Below are positions 35,754 to 44,793 of a DNA stretch of 64,000 nucleotides, in pieces. The DNA is from CAVQGZ01 sp942491665 (GTDB lineage: Bacteria > Actinomycetota > Actinomycetes > Jiangellales > Jiangellaceae). The first letter of the stretch is position 1, and each line of letters begins with the position of its first letter. The stretch is from the NCBI GenBank assembly GCA_942491665.1, contig CALOBR010000020.1, positions 62,001-126,000 of the forward strand. The letters run 5' to 3'. The translations under genes were made by a program, and so were the position numbers. The notes under the pieces are model-generated. The model worked only from the letters and a program-made list of their open reading frames with translations, was not told where the DNA came from and did not search any database.

Positions 35754-36974
35754 TCAGTCCGCGACGTGGGGGCCCAGCAGCACGGACGCCGCCAGCAGGC
35801 GCATCGCCAGCCCGATCGCGTCCTCGTCCGGGTCGAAGGTGCCCTGGTGCAGGTCGGGCGCGTGCTGCTCGCCGGGCGGGCGGGTGCCGAGCCGCGCCAG
35901 TGCACCCGGCACGTGCTCGAGGTACCAGGCGAAGTCCTCCGCGCCGAGGCTCTGGTCGGTCGGCACCGGGCCCTCCGGTCCCAGCACGGCCGTGGCCGCG
36001 CTGCGCAGCAGAGCGACGGAGATCTCGTCGTTCACGACCGGCGGCACCCCGCGGTACGTGTCGACCTCCGCGGTCACCCCGAACGGGGCGACGAGCTGGG
36101 CGGCCAGCTCGGCGGCCAGCGCCGGCGCGGTCTCCCAGGCAGCCGCGTCCAGGCACCGGATGGTGCCCTCGGCCCAACCCTCCGCCGGGATCGCGTTGGC
36201 TACGTGCCCGGCGGTCACCCGTCCCCACACGAGGCTGACGCCGGCACGCGGGTCGAGCCGACGGCCCAGCACGGCGGGCAGCTGCGAGACCAGCACACCC
36301 AGCGCGTGCACCACGTCCTGGGTGAGGTGCGGACGGGCGGTGTGCCCGCCCTCGCCGGACAGCCGCACCAAGATGCGGTCGCTGGCCGAGGTGATCGGGC
36401 CCACGGTGAGCCCGAGGGTGCCGGTGTCCAGGCGCGGGTCGCAGTGCAGAGCGAGTATGCGGTCGACCCCGTCGAGGCCGTGCGCCTCGATCACGTCGTG
36501 CGCGCCGCCCGGCATGATCTCTTCGGCGGGCTGAAAGATGAGCCGCACCGGCCGGGCCAGCAACCCGAGGCGAGCGAGGTCGGCGAGCACCAGGCCCGCG
36601 CCCAGGACGCCCGCGGTGTGCACGTCGTGCCCGCAGGCGTGGCAGACACCGGGAACCTGGGACCGGTAGGCGACCGGCTTCTCGTCGCGCACCGGGAGCG
36701 CGTCGATGTCGGCGCGCAGGGCGATCGTCTCCGGCCGAGGCGTGCCCGGGTCGACCGCAGCCGTGGGCTCGATGTCGCACACCAGCCCGGTGGTGGGCAG
36801 CAGGCGGGGTGCCAGACCGGCCCGGCGCAGCACGGCGGCGACGGTGCGCGTGGTGCGCACCTCGGCGCGTCCGAGCTCCGGGTGCGCGTGCAGGTCACGG
36901 CGCAGCTCGACCATGTCGGCCTCGTGCTGCTTGGCCAGCCGGTCGACCTCGCCGAGCAGCTCGACCGCAGACAA
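35754..36974 (-). CDS. M20-family amidohydrolase / aminoacylase-type metallopeptidase
   Basis: Zinc/manganese-dependent hydrolase of N-acyl amino acids or related amides. 406 residues if started at TTG 36974 (SAVELLGEVDRLAKQHEADM). Metal ligands: the Asp in LRADIDALPV, CHACGHDVHTAGVLGAGLVL (Cys/His cluster of the amidohydrolase subclass), IFQPAEEIMPGGAHDVIEAH with the catalytic Glu pair, and a C-terminal His near GTRPPGEQHAPDLHQGTF. The lid domain carries GEGGHTARPHLTQDVVHALG. It lies upstream of the nucleoside importer on the same strand with an 88-bp gap. The physiological substrate is unknown. Confidence 0.9.
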   Translation of the reverse strand: MSAVELLGEVDRLAKQHEADMVELRRDLHAHPELGRAEVRTTRTVAAVLRRAGLAPRLLPTTGLVCDIEPTAAVDPGTPRPETIALRADIDALPVRDEKPVAYRSQVPGVCHACGHDVHTAGVLGAGLVLADLARLGLLARPVRLIFQPAEEIMPGGAHDVIEAHGLDGVDRILALHCDPRLDTGTLGLTVGPITSASDRILVRLSGEGGHTARPHLTQDVVHALGVLVSQLPAVLGRRLDPRAGVSLVWGRVTAGHVANAIPAEGWAEGTIRCLDAAAWETAPALAAELAAQLVAPFGVTAEVDTYRGVPPVVNDEISVALLRSAATAVLGPEGPVPTDQSLGAEDFAWYLEHVPGALARLGTRPPGEQHAPDLHQGTFDPDEDAIGLAMRLLAASVLLGPHVAD

Positions 36975-37191
36975 CGCCAGACACCCACCTCGACACGTGG
37001 CCCGGACGTCGAAAGCCCACAACGCCGCGCTCAGGGCACCGCCGGGATGGGTCTCAGGGTACCGGCCACGACGACCCAGACGGGTGGAGTGCCTCACATG
37101 AGCGTTTCACCAGGTACTGCCCGATGATCAGGGTCGATACGATGCCCCTCTCGGGCTCGTCGAAGCCCCGTGCGCGAGGAAGGTGAGTCCA
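36975..37191. promoter_or_regulatory. Intergenic region before sdhC with a candidate -10 box
   Basis: 217 bp between the divergent M20 gene and sdhC. TACGAT at 37138-37143 could be the sdh -10 (leader of about 40 nt). AGGAAGG at 37175-37181 serves as ribosome site. No operator is recognised. Confidence 0.35.
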
Positions 37192-37572
37192 GTGCCAACC
37201 GCACCTGCCGGGACCCTCTACCGCGGTCGGGAGGGGATGTGGTCGTGGGTCGCCCACCGGGTGACCGGTGTGCTGCTCTTCTTCTTCCTCTACGTCCACG
37301 TCCTCGACACCGCCCTGGTCAGGGTGTCCCCCGAGGCCTACAACACGGTGATCGAGACATACAAGAACCCGATCGTCGGCCTGCTGGAAGTCGGCCTCGT
37401 CGCGGCCGTGCTGTTCCACGCCTTCAACGGGGTGCGCATCGTCCTCATCGACTTCTGGGCGAAGGGGCCGCGGGTGCAGAAGCAGATGCTCTACGGCGTC
37501 CTGGGCCTCTGGGTCGCCATGATGATCCCCTTCACGATCCGTCACCTCAGCATCGTCTTCGGAGGAGAGTGA
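37192..37572 (+). CDS. sdhC: Succinate dehydrogenase cytochrome b556 subunit
   Basis: Membrane anchor of respiratory complex II. 126 residues with three hydrophobic helices (HRVTGVLLFFFLYVHVLDTA, LLEVGLVAAVLFHAFNGVRI, LYGVLGLWVAMMIPFTI). His residues in WSWVAHRVTG and FHAFNGVR are the haem/quinone-side signature. GTG 37192 follows AGGAAGG by ten bases; GTG 37183 is an in-frame alternative. First gene of sdhCDAB. Confidence 0.93.
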   Translation: MPTAPAGTLYRGREGMWSWVAHRVTGVLLFFFLYVHVLDTALVRVSPEAYNTVIETYKNPIVGLLEVGLVAAVLFHAFNGVRIVLIDFWAKGPRVQKQMLYGVLGLWVAMMIPFTIRHLSIVFGGE

Positions 37573-37577
37573 GTCAG

Positions 37578-38030
37578 ATGGCCACCGCGCAGCTTCCTCC
37601 GCCGCCCGTCTCGGCCCCGCGCACCCAGCGGGCTCGTGCCGGGCGTACCAACTTCGAGCTCTACGGCTGGCTCTTCATGCGCGTCTCCGGCGTGCTGCTC
37701 GTCGTCCTCGTCATCGGGCACCTCTTCGTCAACCTGATGCTCGGCGAGGGCATCAAGCAGATCGACTTCGGCTTCGTGGCCAACAAGTGGGCCAACCCGT
37801 TCTGGCAGGTCTGGGACCTGCTGATGCTCTGGCTGGCGATGATCCACGGGGCCAACGGTCTGCGCACCGTCATCAACGACTACGCCGAGAAAGACCAGAC
37901 CCGGTTCTGGCTCAAGGCACTGCTGGTCGTGTCGGCCAGCGCCATCATCGTGATCGGCACGCTCACCATCTTCACCTTCGACCCGTGCATCGACCCGGAG
38001 TCCACCCTCGACGTCTGCCAGATCGGCTGA
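37578..38030 (+). CDS. sdhD: Succinate dehydrogenase hydrophobic anchor subunit
   Basis: 150 residues, three membrane helices (VSGVLLVVLVIGHLFVNLML, WDLLMLWLAMIHGANGLRTV, LLVVSASAIIVIGTLTIFTF), with the His-containing GHLFVN and IHGANGLRTVIND motifs of actinobacterial SdhD. It starts 5 bp after sdhC. The short Pro-rich N-terminus is cytoplasmic. Confidence 0.92.
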   Translation: MATAQLPPPPVSAPRTQRARAGRTNFELYGWLFMRVSGVLLVVLVIGHLFVNLMLGEGIKQIDFGFVANKWANPFWQVWDLLMLWLAMIHGANGLRTVINDYAEKDQTRFWLKALLVVSASAIIVIGTLTIFTFDPCIDPESTLDVCQIG

Positions 38031-38078
38031 GGTCGCACCACAGCCGACGACAGCGCTCGACCAGCGACAAGGAGAGCA

Positions 38079-39844
38079 ATGCAGCAGCACCGATATGACG
38101 TCGTGATCGTGGGCGCCGGCGGCGCCGGCATGCGCGCTGCCCTGGAGTCAGGCCAGCGCACCCGCACGGCAGTGCTCACCAAGCTCTACCCGACCCGCTC
38201 GCACACCGGCGCCGCGCAGGGCGGCATGTGCGCCGCACTGGCCAACGTCGAAGAGGACAACTGGGAGTGGCACACCTTCGACACGGTCAAGGGCGGCGAC
38301 TACCTCGTCGACCAGGACGCGGCCGAGGTGATGTGCCAAGGAGGCCATCGACGCGGTGCTCGACCTCGAGAAGATGGGCCTGCCGTTCAACCGCACGCCC
38401 GAGGGCAAGATCGACCAGCGCCGCTTCGGCGGCCACACCCGCGACCACGGCAAGGCCCCGGTCCGCCGCGCCTGCTACGCCGCCGACCGCACCGGCCACA
38501 TGATCCTGCAGACCCTCTACCAGCAGTGCATCAAGCACGGCGTGACGTTCTTCAACGAGTTCTACGTGCTGGACGTGCTGGTCGAGGAGGTGGACGGCGA
38601 GAAGGTCACCTCGGGCGTGGTGGCCTACGAGCTGGCCACCGGCGAGATCCACGTGTTCGCGGCGAAGTCGGTGGTGTTCGCCAGCGGCGGGTTCGGCAAG
38701 GTGTTCCGCACCACGTCGAACGCCCACACGCTCACCGGTGACGGCATGGGCATCCTCTACCGGCGCGGACTTCCCCTGGAAGACATGGAGTTCTTCCAGT
38801 TCCACCCGACCGGCTCTGGCCGGGCTCGGCATCCTGCTGTCCGAGGCCGCCCGCGGCGAGGGCGGCGATCCTGCGCAACTCCGAGGGCGAGCGCTTCATG
38901 GAGCGCTACGCCCCCACGATCAAGGACCTGGCGCCACGCGACATGGTGGCGCGGGCGATGGCCAACGAGGTGCGCGAGGGCCGCGGCTGCGGGCCGGAGA
39001 AGGACTACGTCTACCTCGACCTCACCCACCTGCCGCGTGAGCAGATCGACGCCAAGCTGCCCGACATCACCGAGTTCGCCCGCACGTACCTCGGCGTCGA
39101 GCCCTACACCGAGCCGGTGCCGGTCTACCCCACCGCGCACTACGCGATGGGCGGCATCCCCACCAACGTCGAGACCGAGGTGCTCAGCGACAACGACACC
39201 GTCGTCAAGGGCCTCTACGCCGCCGGCGAGGTCGCGTGCGTGTCGGTGCACGGCGCCAACCGGCTGGGCACCAACTCCCTGCTCGACATCAACGTCTTCG
39301 GCCGCCGGGCCGGCATCGCCGCCGCCGAGTACGCGACGAGCGCCGAGTTCGTCCCCCTGCCGGAGGCGCCCGAGGCCACCGTCGTCGGCGACCTCGCCCG
39401 GCTGCGCGACGGCGACGGCGGCGAGCGGGTCGCGGCCATCCGCAACCGAGCTGCAGGACGACCATGGACATCAACGCGCAGGTGTACCGCACCGAGGAGT
39501 CGCTCAAGCAGGCACTGTCCGACCTGGCCACGCTGCGCTCGCGCTACGCCAACGTCACCGTGCAGGACAAGGGCAAGCGCTTCAACACCGACCTGCTCGA
39601 GGCGCTCGAGCTCGGGTTCTTGCTCGAGCTCGCCGAGGTGCTGGTGGTCGGCGCCCTGGCCCGACGTGAGTCGCGCGGCGGGCACTTCCGCGAGGACTAC
39701 CCCACCCGCGACGACGAGCAGTTCATGCAGCACACCATGGCCTACCGCGCCGAGGCCGGCGCCGGGTTCGGTGGCAGCGAGGTGCGCCTGGACTACAAGC
39801 CGGTCGTGATGACGCGTTACCAGCCGATGGAGCGGAAGTACTGA
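38079..39844 (+). pseudogene. sdhA: Succinate dehydrogenase flavoprotein subunit, four to five one-base insertions
   Basis: Oxidises succinate to fumarate with covalent FAD. ATG 38079: YDVVIVGAGGAGMRAALESG (FAD site), KLYPTRSHTGAAQGGMCAAL (His for FAD linkage). A shift at about 38337 (TGCCAAGG for TGCAAGG) precedes EAIDAVLDLEKMGLPFNRTP. RFGGHTRDHGKAPVRRACYA follows, then EFFQFHPTG and shifts near 38816 and 38866. PTAHYAMGGIPTNVE and GANRLGTNSLLDINVFG are clean. More insertions at about 39443-39468 precede MDINAQVYRTEESLKQALSD and the end YQPMERKY. All catalytic elements are present; in a core respiratory gene these are most simply sequence errors. The stop overlaps the sdhB start (TGATG). Confidence 0.9.
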
Positions 39845-40579
39845 TGCAGGTCGACCCTCAAGATCCGACGCCGGCCGACAACCGGCATCCAGTCGTTCAC
39901 GTCACGCTCTCATCCGCCGGTTCAACCCCGAGGTCGACGCCGAGCCGCACTGGGAGGACTACGACGTCGAGGCCCAGCCGACCGACCGCGTCCTCGACGC
40001 CCTGCACAAGATCAAGTGGGAGCAGGACGGCTCGCTCACGTTCCGCCGCTCGTGCGCGCACGGCATCTGCGGCTCCGACGCGATGCGCATCAACGGCCGC
40101 AACCGGCTGGCCTGCAAGACGCTGATCAAGGACCTCGACGCGTTCACCCAGATGGGTGACGGCACGATGGGGCCGGGCAAGGAGATCACCGTGGAGCCCA
40201 TCAAGGGCCTGCCGGTACTCAAAGACCTCGTGGTCGACATGGAACCGTTCTTCGACGCCTACCGCTCGGTGATGCCGTTCCTCGTCAACGACAGCAGTGA
40301 GCCGACGCGGGAGCGGCTGCAGAGCCAGGTCGACCGCGAGCGCTTCGACGACACCACCAAGTGCATCCTGTGCGCGGCGTGCACGACGTCGTGCCCGGTC
40401 TTCTGGGGCGACGGGCAGTACTTCGGCCCGCAGGCCATCGTGAACGCCCACCGCTTCATCTTCGACAGCCGGGACGAGGGCGCGAGCAGCGCCTGGAGAT
40501 CCTCAACGACAACGAGGGCGTGTGGCGCTGCCGCACGACCTTCAACTGCACCGAGGCGTGCCCCCGCGGCATCGAGGTC
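39844..40579 (+). pseudogene. sdhB: Succinate dehydrogenase iron-sulfur subunit, frameshifted and missing its C-terminal tail
   Basis: Carries electrons from SdhA to quinone. After a disordered first 20 codons and a shift at about 39905, FNPEVDAEPHWEDYDVEAQP is followed by the [2Fe-2S] ligands RRSCAHGICGSDAM and NRLACKTL, the [4Fe-4S] motif CILCAACTTSCPVFW, and (after one lost base at about 40485) the last cluster CRTTFNCTEACPRGIEV. Similarity stops at 40579, where about 15-20 further residues are normally found; the frame instead continues into an oxidoreductase. Either a real deletion or a chimeric join. Confidence 0.87.
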
Positions 40580-41479
40580 ATGGTCCATGCCGACATCTGG
40601 CACGCCGTAGCCGGGCTGCCATACTTCGCGCGCCCGGCGATCACTGGGCTGCGTCGTCCGAGGCACCCGGTGCCTGGCATCGACCTGGCCGGCACCGTCG
40701 AGGCGGTTGGGTCGGGCGTGAGCCGGTTCGCACCCGGGGACGCCGTCTTCGGTCAGGTGGCGCCGCCGAACAAGCAGTGGGTCAACGCAGGCACGTTCGC
40801 CGAGTTCGCGGCGGCGCCCGAGGCCGTCCTGGCGAGGGCCCCGAAGAACCTGTCCTTCGAGGAGGCGGCCGGGATCCCCGCACCGGGACTCATCGCCCTC
40901 GCCAACATCGAGCAGGCCCCCGACCTGCGCCCCGGTGACAGGGTGCTGGTCAACGGGGCCGGGGGCACGGTCGGCGCCGTTGCCATCCAGATCGCCAAGG
41001 CCGCCGGCGCGCACGTCACCGGTGTGGACGGGCCGGGCAAGCAGGAGTTCATGCGCAGCCTGGGCGTCGACGAGGTGCTCGACTACACGCGCACCGACTA
41101 CACCGCCGCCGCAGGGCGCTACCGCCTCATCGTCGACATCCCGATGAACCATCCCTTCTCCCAGGCCCGACGCGCCCTTCAGTCGGACGGGGGCTACCTG
41201 GCCATCGGCCACGACGACTTCGGCCGCAGCGGCAACAAGTGGCTGGGAAGCATCCCGGCGATGCTGTCGCTGACGGTCCGCGCCCCGTTCACGCAGCAGC
41301 TTCCCGGCCTGACGACAAGCCAAGACATGGGCGCCCTGATGCACACGCTCGCCGACCTGGCCGGGGCTGGGCAGCTCACACCGGTGATCGCGCGCACCTA
41401 CCCGCTCGCCGAGGCTGCGGCGGCGCTGCGCTACCTCATGGATGGCGAACCCCGCGGACGCGTGATCCTCACCGTCTAG
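40580..41479 (+). CDS. Medium-chain (zinc-free) quinone oxidoreductase-like protein, N-terminally truncated, in frame with sdhB
   Basis: About 299 residues of an NAD(P)-dependent MDR enzyme. It picks up at MVHADIWHAVAGLPYFARPA, corresponding to about residue 45 of such proteins. Next come GIDLAGTVEAVGSGVSRFAP, the Rossmann motif RVLVNGAGGTVGAVAIQIAK, VIARTYPLAEAAAALRYLMD and the end RGRVILTV. The first catalytic-domain strands are missing and the frame is continuous with sdhB; ATG 40580 could in principle serve as a start. The body is free of frameshifts, unlike sdhA/B just upstream, which makes the join at 40579/40580 suspicious. Confidence 0.85.
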   Translation: MVHADIWHAVAGLPYFARPAITGLRRPRHPVPGIDLAGTVEAVGSGVSRFAPGDAVFGQVAPPNKQWVNAGTFAEFAAAPEAVLARAPKNLSFEEAAGIPAPGLIALANIEQAPDLRPGDRVLVNGAGGTVGAVAIQIAKAAGAHVTGVDGPGKQEFMRSLGVDEVLDYTRTDYTAAAGRYRLIVDIPMNHPFSQARRALQSDGGYLAIGHDDFGRSGNKWLGSIPAMLSLTVRAPFTQQLPGLTTSQDMGALMHTLADLAGAGQLTPVIARTYPLAEAAAALRYLMDGEPRGRVILTV

Positions 41480-41559
41480 CCCTGGTACAGCCAGGCGTGG
41501 GCGAGCGGGGCGGGCGCGTCGGCCGGATCTTGGCGTCGCAGCCAGACGCGCCTGCCGGC

Positions 41560-41733
41560 CGAGCCGACCGCGGCGAGGACGGCGGGCTCGGACCTCATGA
41601 ACCTGCTGGTGCGCCAGCGCGTCGATCTGGTCCTCACCGGGCACGAGCAGATGTACCAGCACTATGGCGTCGAGGCTCATGGCGAAGCAGCCCTGACTCA
41701 GGTCGGGCGGACACCTGCGGGTAGCAGCTGATC
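41560..41733 (+). pseudogene. Metallophosphoesterase C-terminal fragment
   Basis: In one plus-strand frame the stretch DLMNLLVRQRVDLVLTGHEQ, then MYQHYGVEAHG, looks like the end of a calcineurin-like phosphoesterase, where (V)DLVLxGHxHxYQR carries metal-binding His residues (the second His is Gln here). Nothing upstream belongs to such a gene; the preceding sequence is the tail of the oxidoreductase. Recognition is by motif only. Confidence 0.35.
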
Positions 41734-42300
41734 GGTCAGCCACGCCCGCACAAGGTCGCTGAAGGGCTGGGGCTTCTCGGCGTTCCACTGGTGGAAGCCG
41801 CGTCGACGACGGCCGCTGTCGCTGCGGGCGCCACGCTCGGTAGCTCGTGGACGAAAGCGCGAGCCGGCGCACTGTCCTTGCTGTCCACGACAGCCAGGGT
41901 CGGCACCTGCAGGTCGTCCAGGGGCGGCACTGCACCGTTGGCGATCTCGTCCTGTCCGCGACAGTGCCGCAGGGGACGTCCGGGTGGCTGCGTCGATGAA
42001 CGCTGCGCGTGACTCCTTGTCGGGCATGCCGCGGGCTCGAGCGACGACAGGGGCCCCCACGGCTTGACGTAGAGCCACGCAAGGAGCCGGTTGGCGAGGC
42101 GCAGAGGCGTGCTCAGGCTGCCCAGCGGGACACCGGAGGCCAGCAGCGTCCGTACGGCGTCCGGGTGCCGGACCGCGAGGTGAAGGCCGACGAGCCCACC
42201 GAGTGAGAGCACGACGACGTGGGCACGGCCGTCCGGCGTCTGTGTGCGGATCACGTCGGCCACGCGGTCGGCGGTCTCGGCCAGGCTCTGCCGCGCGGCG
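41698..42300 (-). pseudogene. Alpha/beta hydrolase remnant, frameshifted, N-terminus missing
   Basis: Reads on the minus strand SLAETADRVADVIRTQTPDG, HVVVLSLGGLVGLHLAVRHP (nucleophile elbow, first Gly replaced by Val), DAVRTLLASGVPLGSLSTPL, DDLQVPTLAVVDSKDSAPAR and, in another frame, FHQWNAEKPQPFSDLVRAW with the catalytic His. MPDKESRAAFIDAATRTSPA is in a third frame. The strand-1 to oxyanion part is absent: similarity starts at about 42300, exactly where the AraC fragment on the other strand begins. Confidence 0.65.
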
Positions 42301-42454
42301 ACAACTGGAGCGCACCGACGACGGACTCGGACGCGTCGCGCGCAAGTGCGGGTACACGACCGTCGAGACGTTCCACCGCTCGATCCGCCGGCTCGTCGGT
42401 GTCACTCCCGCCGACTACCGCGACAGGTTCCGGGGCCCGACCGCCACCGGCTGA
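42299..42454 (+). pseudogene. AraC-family regulator, C-terminal HTH fragment only
   Basis: QLERTDDGLGRVARKCGYTT followed by VETFHRSIRRLVGVTPADYR is the second helix-turn-helix of an AraC/XylS (GlxA-like) regulator, ending at TGA 42454. The first HTH and the sensor domain are missing; upstream sequence belongs to the hydrolase remnant on the opposite strand. Confidence 0.7.
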
Positions 42455-42550
42455 CCCGGCCAGCGACCCACGCCATCGGTGGCGACTGTCCGGACTCCGG
42501 GTCGGAGGAGCGAGTCTGTGAGGGCCCGCGAATAGACAAGGAGCGAAATC

Positions 42551-42686
42551 ATGCTGTCGGAGTACGTGGAGCGGCGCAACGGCGTGGCGCTTTGGGCAGC
42601 TCGCTAGCTCGGATGCTCCACCGATCACTGCTGCGGCCGTGGTTGCCACGTTCATCGTCGGCGGGGCGATCTCCGGCTGGACGTGA
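42551..42686 (+). pseudogene. Short membrane-protein ORF with strong ribosome site and one extra base
   Basis: AAGGAG lies eight to nine bases before ATG 42551. The frame reads MLSEYVERRNGVAL and then hits TAG. Dropping one T in CTTTGG (about 42593) gives LGQLASSDAPPITAAAVVAT followed by FIVGGAISGWT and a stop at 42686. It ends in a single membrane-helix-like stretch. It may be a deletion derivative of a larger membrane acyltransferase-like gene whose end (PPRWHVLAFGRLPWTVAAFA) appears just downstream in another frame; that is a guess. Confidence 0.35.
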
Positions 42687-42793
42687 GCGCGAGGCACGTC
42701 ACGCCGACTGCCGCTCAACCGCCCCCACGGTGGCACGTGCTGGCGTTCGGCCGGCTGCCGTGGACGGTCGCCGCGTTCGCGGTGGATCGCTGG

Positions 42794-43273
42794 TCAGTGA
42801 TTCGCCTCGGGGGGGTGCTGATGGAGAAGTGTGGGCGCGTGGTCGGCGCCGAGCTCGTCGAGCACGGCACGGAAGGTCGCGTACCGGTCCTCGCCGACTT
42901 GCCGGGCCCAGGATCGTTCGAGGTCGGCGATGTGGCGGTGGAGTTGGGCGGCGACGCGGTCGCCGGCGGGGGTGCGTCGCACGATCACGGCTCGTCGGTC
43001 GGTCGGGTCCGGGTCGGTGCGCACGAGTCCGAGGTCGACGAGCTCACGGACTCGTTGGCCGATGGCTTGCTTGGAGACCCACCGACCGTCGGCGAGCTCG
43101 GTCGGGCGTGCCCCGTCCTCGGGGAGCAGGTGCAGGATCAGCCCCTGCGATCCGCGCGTGATGGGCACCTGGTGGGTCTGCCGCAGTGCCCGCACGTCCT
43201 CGGCGATGCGACGGGTCAGCCACTCCACGGCTGCCAGCACGTTCGGGGACGTCATCTCTGGCCGGGAGGACAT
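42794..43273 (-). CDS. MarR-family transcriptional regulator
   Basis: 159 residues, winged helix of the MarR type. The core is GLILHLLPEDGARPTELADG, WVSKQAIGQRVRELVDLGLV (recognition helix), then the wing RTDPDPTDRRAVIVRRTPAG, flanked by N- and C-terminal dimer helices. ATG 43273. The gene is divergent from the phosphotransferase-like gene at 43392, and the gap contains repeated TAGTCAATCT elements, so it probably represses itself and that neighbour. Confidence 0.9.
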   Translation of the reverse strand: MSSRPEMTSPNVLAAVEWLTRRIAEDVRALRQTHQVPITRGSQGLILHLLPEDGARPTELADGRWVSKQAIGQRVRELVDLGLVRTDPDPTDRRAVIVRRTPAGDRVAAQLHRHIADLERSWARQVGEDRYATFRAVLDELGADHAPTLLHQHPPEANH

Positions 43274-43308
43274 GCGACCTCGCTTCTCACCGTCGAACAG
43301 GGGCGTCG

Positions 43309-43342
43309 GTAGTCAATCTACTTGACCATAGTAGTCAATCTG
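43309..43342. promoter_or_regulatory. Putative MarR operator: direct repeat TAGTCAATCT, 22-bp centre spacing
   Basis: TAGTCAATCT occurs at 43310-43319 and 43332-43341, two helical turns apart. GTCAA/TTGAC arms (43312-43316 and 43322-43326) form a small inverted repeat overlapping the first copy, and GTAG/CTAC flank it. The AT-rich core contrasts with the GC-rich surroundings and lies 37 bp before the MarR ATG. Confidence 0.55.
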
Positions 43343-43391
43343 GTTTACGTTCCGGGGACCTGCCCGAAGCCACCCGCCGGAGGTGCTCCCC

Positions 43392-44561
43392 ATGGGAGTC
43401 GACACGACCCAGACCCACGAGGCCACCATCGACCCGGACACCCACCCGGCGGCGGCCCCGGACCAAGAACAGCTCACCGCCGTCGTGCGCCGCGTGACCG
43501 GACGACCCGACGCGCAGCTCGCCACCGTCAGGGTCCGTCCGGCCTCACATCGGGTGGAGAACTACACGACTCAGGCGCTGACCCACGTGTGGGGGACCCT
43601 GAGCGACGGCACGCCCTGGCGGGTGTTCGCCAAGACGCTGCGACCGGCCTGGCACGCCCCGCAGTGGGAGCTGATCCCGCCGCAGTTCCACGAGCAGGTC
43701 CGGCGCACGCTGAACTGGCAGGACGAACCACGCGTGTATGCCAGCCCGCTGGCTCGCGACCTACCGCCCGGCGTGCGGTTCCCCCACGTGTTCGCCGTCG
43801 ACCACGGCGAGGAGCGAATCACCTTGTGGCTGGAGGACGTCGACGACACCGGGCCGTGGGACACCGCCCGCTACCTGCGCACCGCCCGCCGGCTCGGGCG
43901 GCTCGCCGGCCGGTGGCCCGAACACCGCGTGGTCGACGAGCTCGGACTGGGCCGCCGGCCACATGTGCAGACGTTGTTCAGCAAGGTCACCCATGCGGAC
44001 CTGCCCGCACTCGCCGACGACGCGTTGTGGCAGACACCGGCCCTGCAGGCCGCGACCGCCCGCCACGGCGACCTGCGCGGCGACCTGGACCGGCTGGCCG
44101 CGGTGGCACCCACACTGGTCGAGGCGTACGAGAACCTGCCCCACGCACTCGCCCACGGCGACGCCACACCGGACAACCTGCACGAACCCACCCCAGGCGA
44201 CACCGTCGCGATCGACCTCAGCTACGTCGGACCTGGCGCCCTCGGCAGCGACCTCGGCCAGCTTCTGGTCGGCCGGTTCGAGTCCGGCGCAGCCACCGAG
44301 CACGACCTCGACGCGATCCGGACGACGCTGCTGCCCGCCTACCTCGATGGCCTGGCCGACGAAGGCCTCGACGTCGACCCGGACCTCGTCGAGGCCGGGT
44401 GGGCCATTGCCCTGGCCATCAGGTCGGTCTTCACGGCCCTGCTCGTCGACCACCGTCCCGACCGCGACCCCGCAGCCCACAACGAGCTACTGGCCCGCCG
44501 GGCACTCACCTGCCGCTTCGGCCTCGACCTTGCCCTGGATGTCGCCAACCGACTCCGCTGA
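43392..44561 (+). CDS. Aminoglycoside phosphotransferase-fold (APH/choline kinase-like) protein
   Basis: 389 residues from ATG 43392, eight bases after GGAGG. The N-lobe has TTQALTHVWGTLSDGTPWRV with the ATP-binding Lys in VFAKTLRP. The catalytic loop is ALAHGDATPDNLHEP (Brenner motif HGDxxPxN) and the metal Asp is in VAIDLSYVGPGALGSDLGQL. A helical substrate lobe follows. The substrate is not predictable: members phosphorylate antibiotics, sugars or choline-like compounds. Under likely control of the divergent MarR regulator, so a drug- or metabolite-inducible detoxifying kinase is possible. Confidence 0.82.
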   Translation: MGVDTTQTHEATIDPDTHPAAAPDQEQLTAVVRRVTGRPDAQLATVRVRPASHRVENYTTQALTHVWGTLSDGTPWRVFAKTLRPAWHAPQWELIPPQFHEQVRRTLNWQDEPRVYASPLARDLPPGVRFPHVFAVDHGEERITLWLEDVDDTGPWDTARYLRTARRLGRLAGRWPEHRVVDELGLGRRPHVQTLFSKVTHADLPALADDALWQTPALQAATARHGDLRGDLDRLAAVAPTLVEAYENLPHALAHGDATPDNLHEPTPGDTVAIDLSYVGPGALGSDLGQLLVGRFESGAATEHDLDAIRTTLLPAYLDGLADEGLDVDPDLVEAGWAIALAIRSVFTALLVDHRPDRDPAAHNELLARRALTCRFGLDLALDVANRLR

Positions 44562-44793
44562 ACGCCCTACCGGAACCGCGGGTGTCCTGACCTTGGCATT
44601 CTCCGCAGGCACGTGGGCGTGGATTCTGTCCCCGCAAGGCCAGGCCCTGATCCCATGGATGCGCGACTGACTGCCGACCCTGGGCCCTGGTCGTGTGGGG
44701 CCTGCCGGGCGCTGCGGACCGCCCTCGTCCGCAGTCCTGCTGACCTTCCGCCGGGTAGCGGCGGGGAGTCCGGGAGCGGCCCCGGAGGGCTGT

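Noticed and set aside
38079..40579. True pseudogenisation of complex II
   Set aside because: sdhC and sdhD are intact, every catalytic and cluster motif of sdhA/B is preserved across the shifts, and most shifts are single extra bases, which fits sequence error better than decay.
41690..42600. Transposase or integrase remnant in the gene-scrap zone
   Set aside because: None of the six frames showed DDE, serine- or tyrosine-recombinase motifs, and no terminal inverted repeats were found around the fragments.
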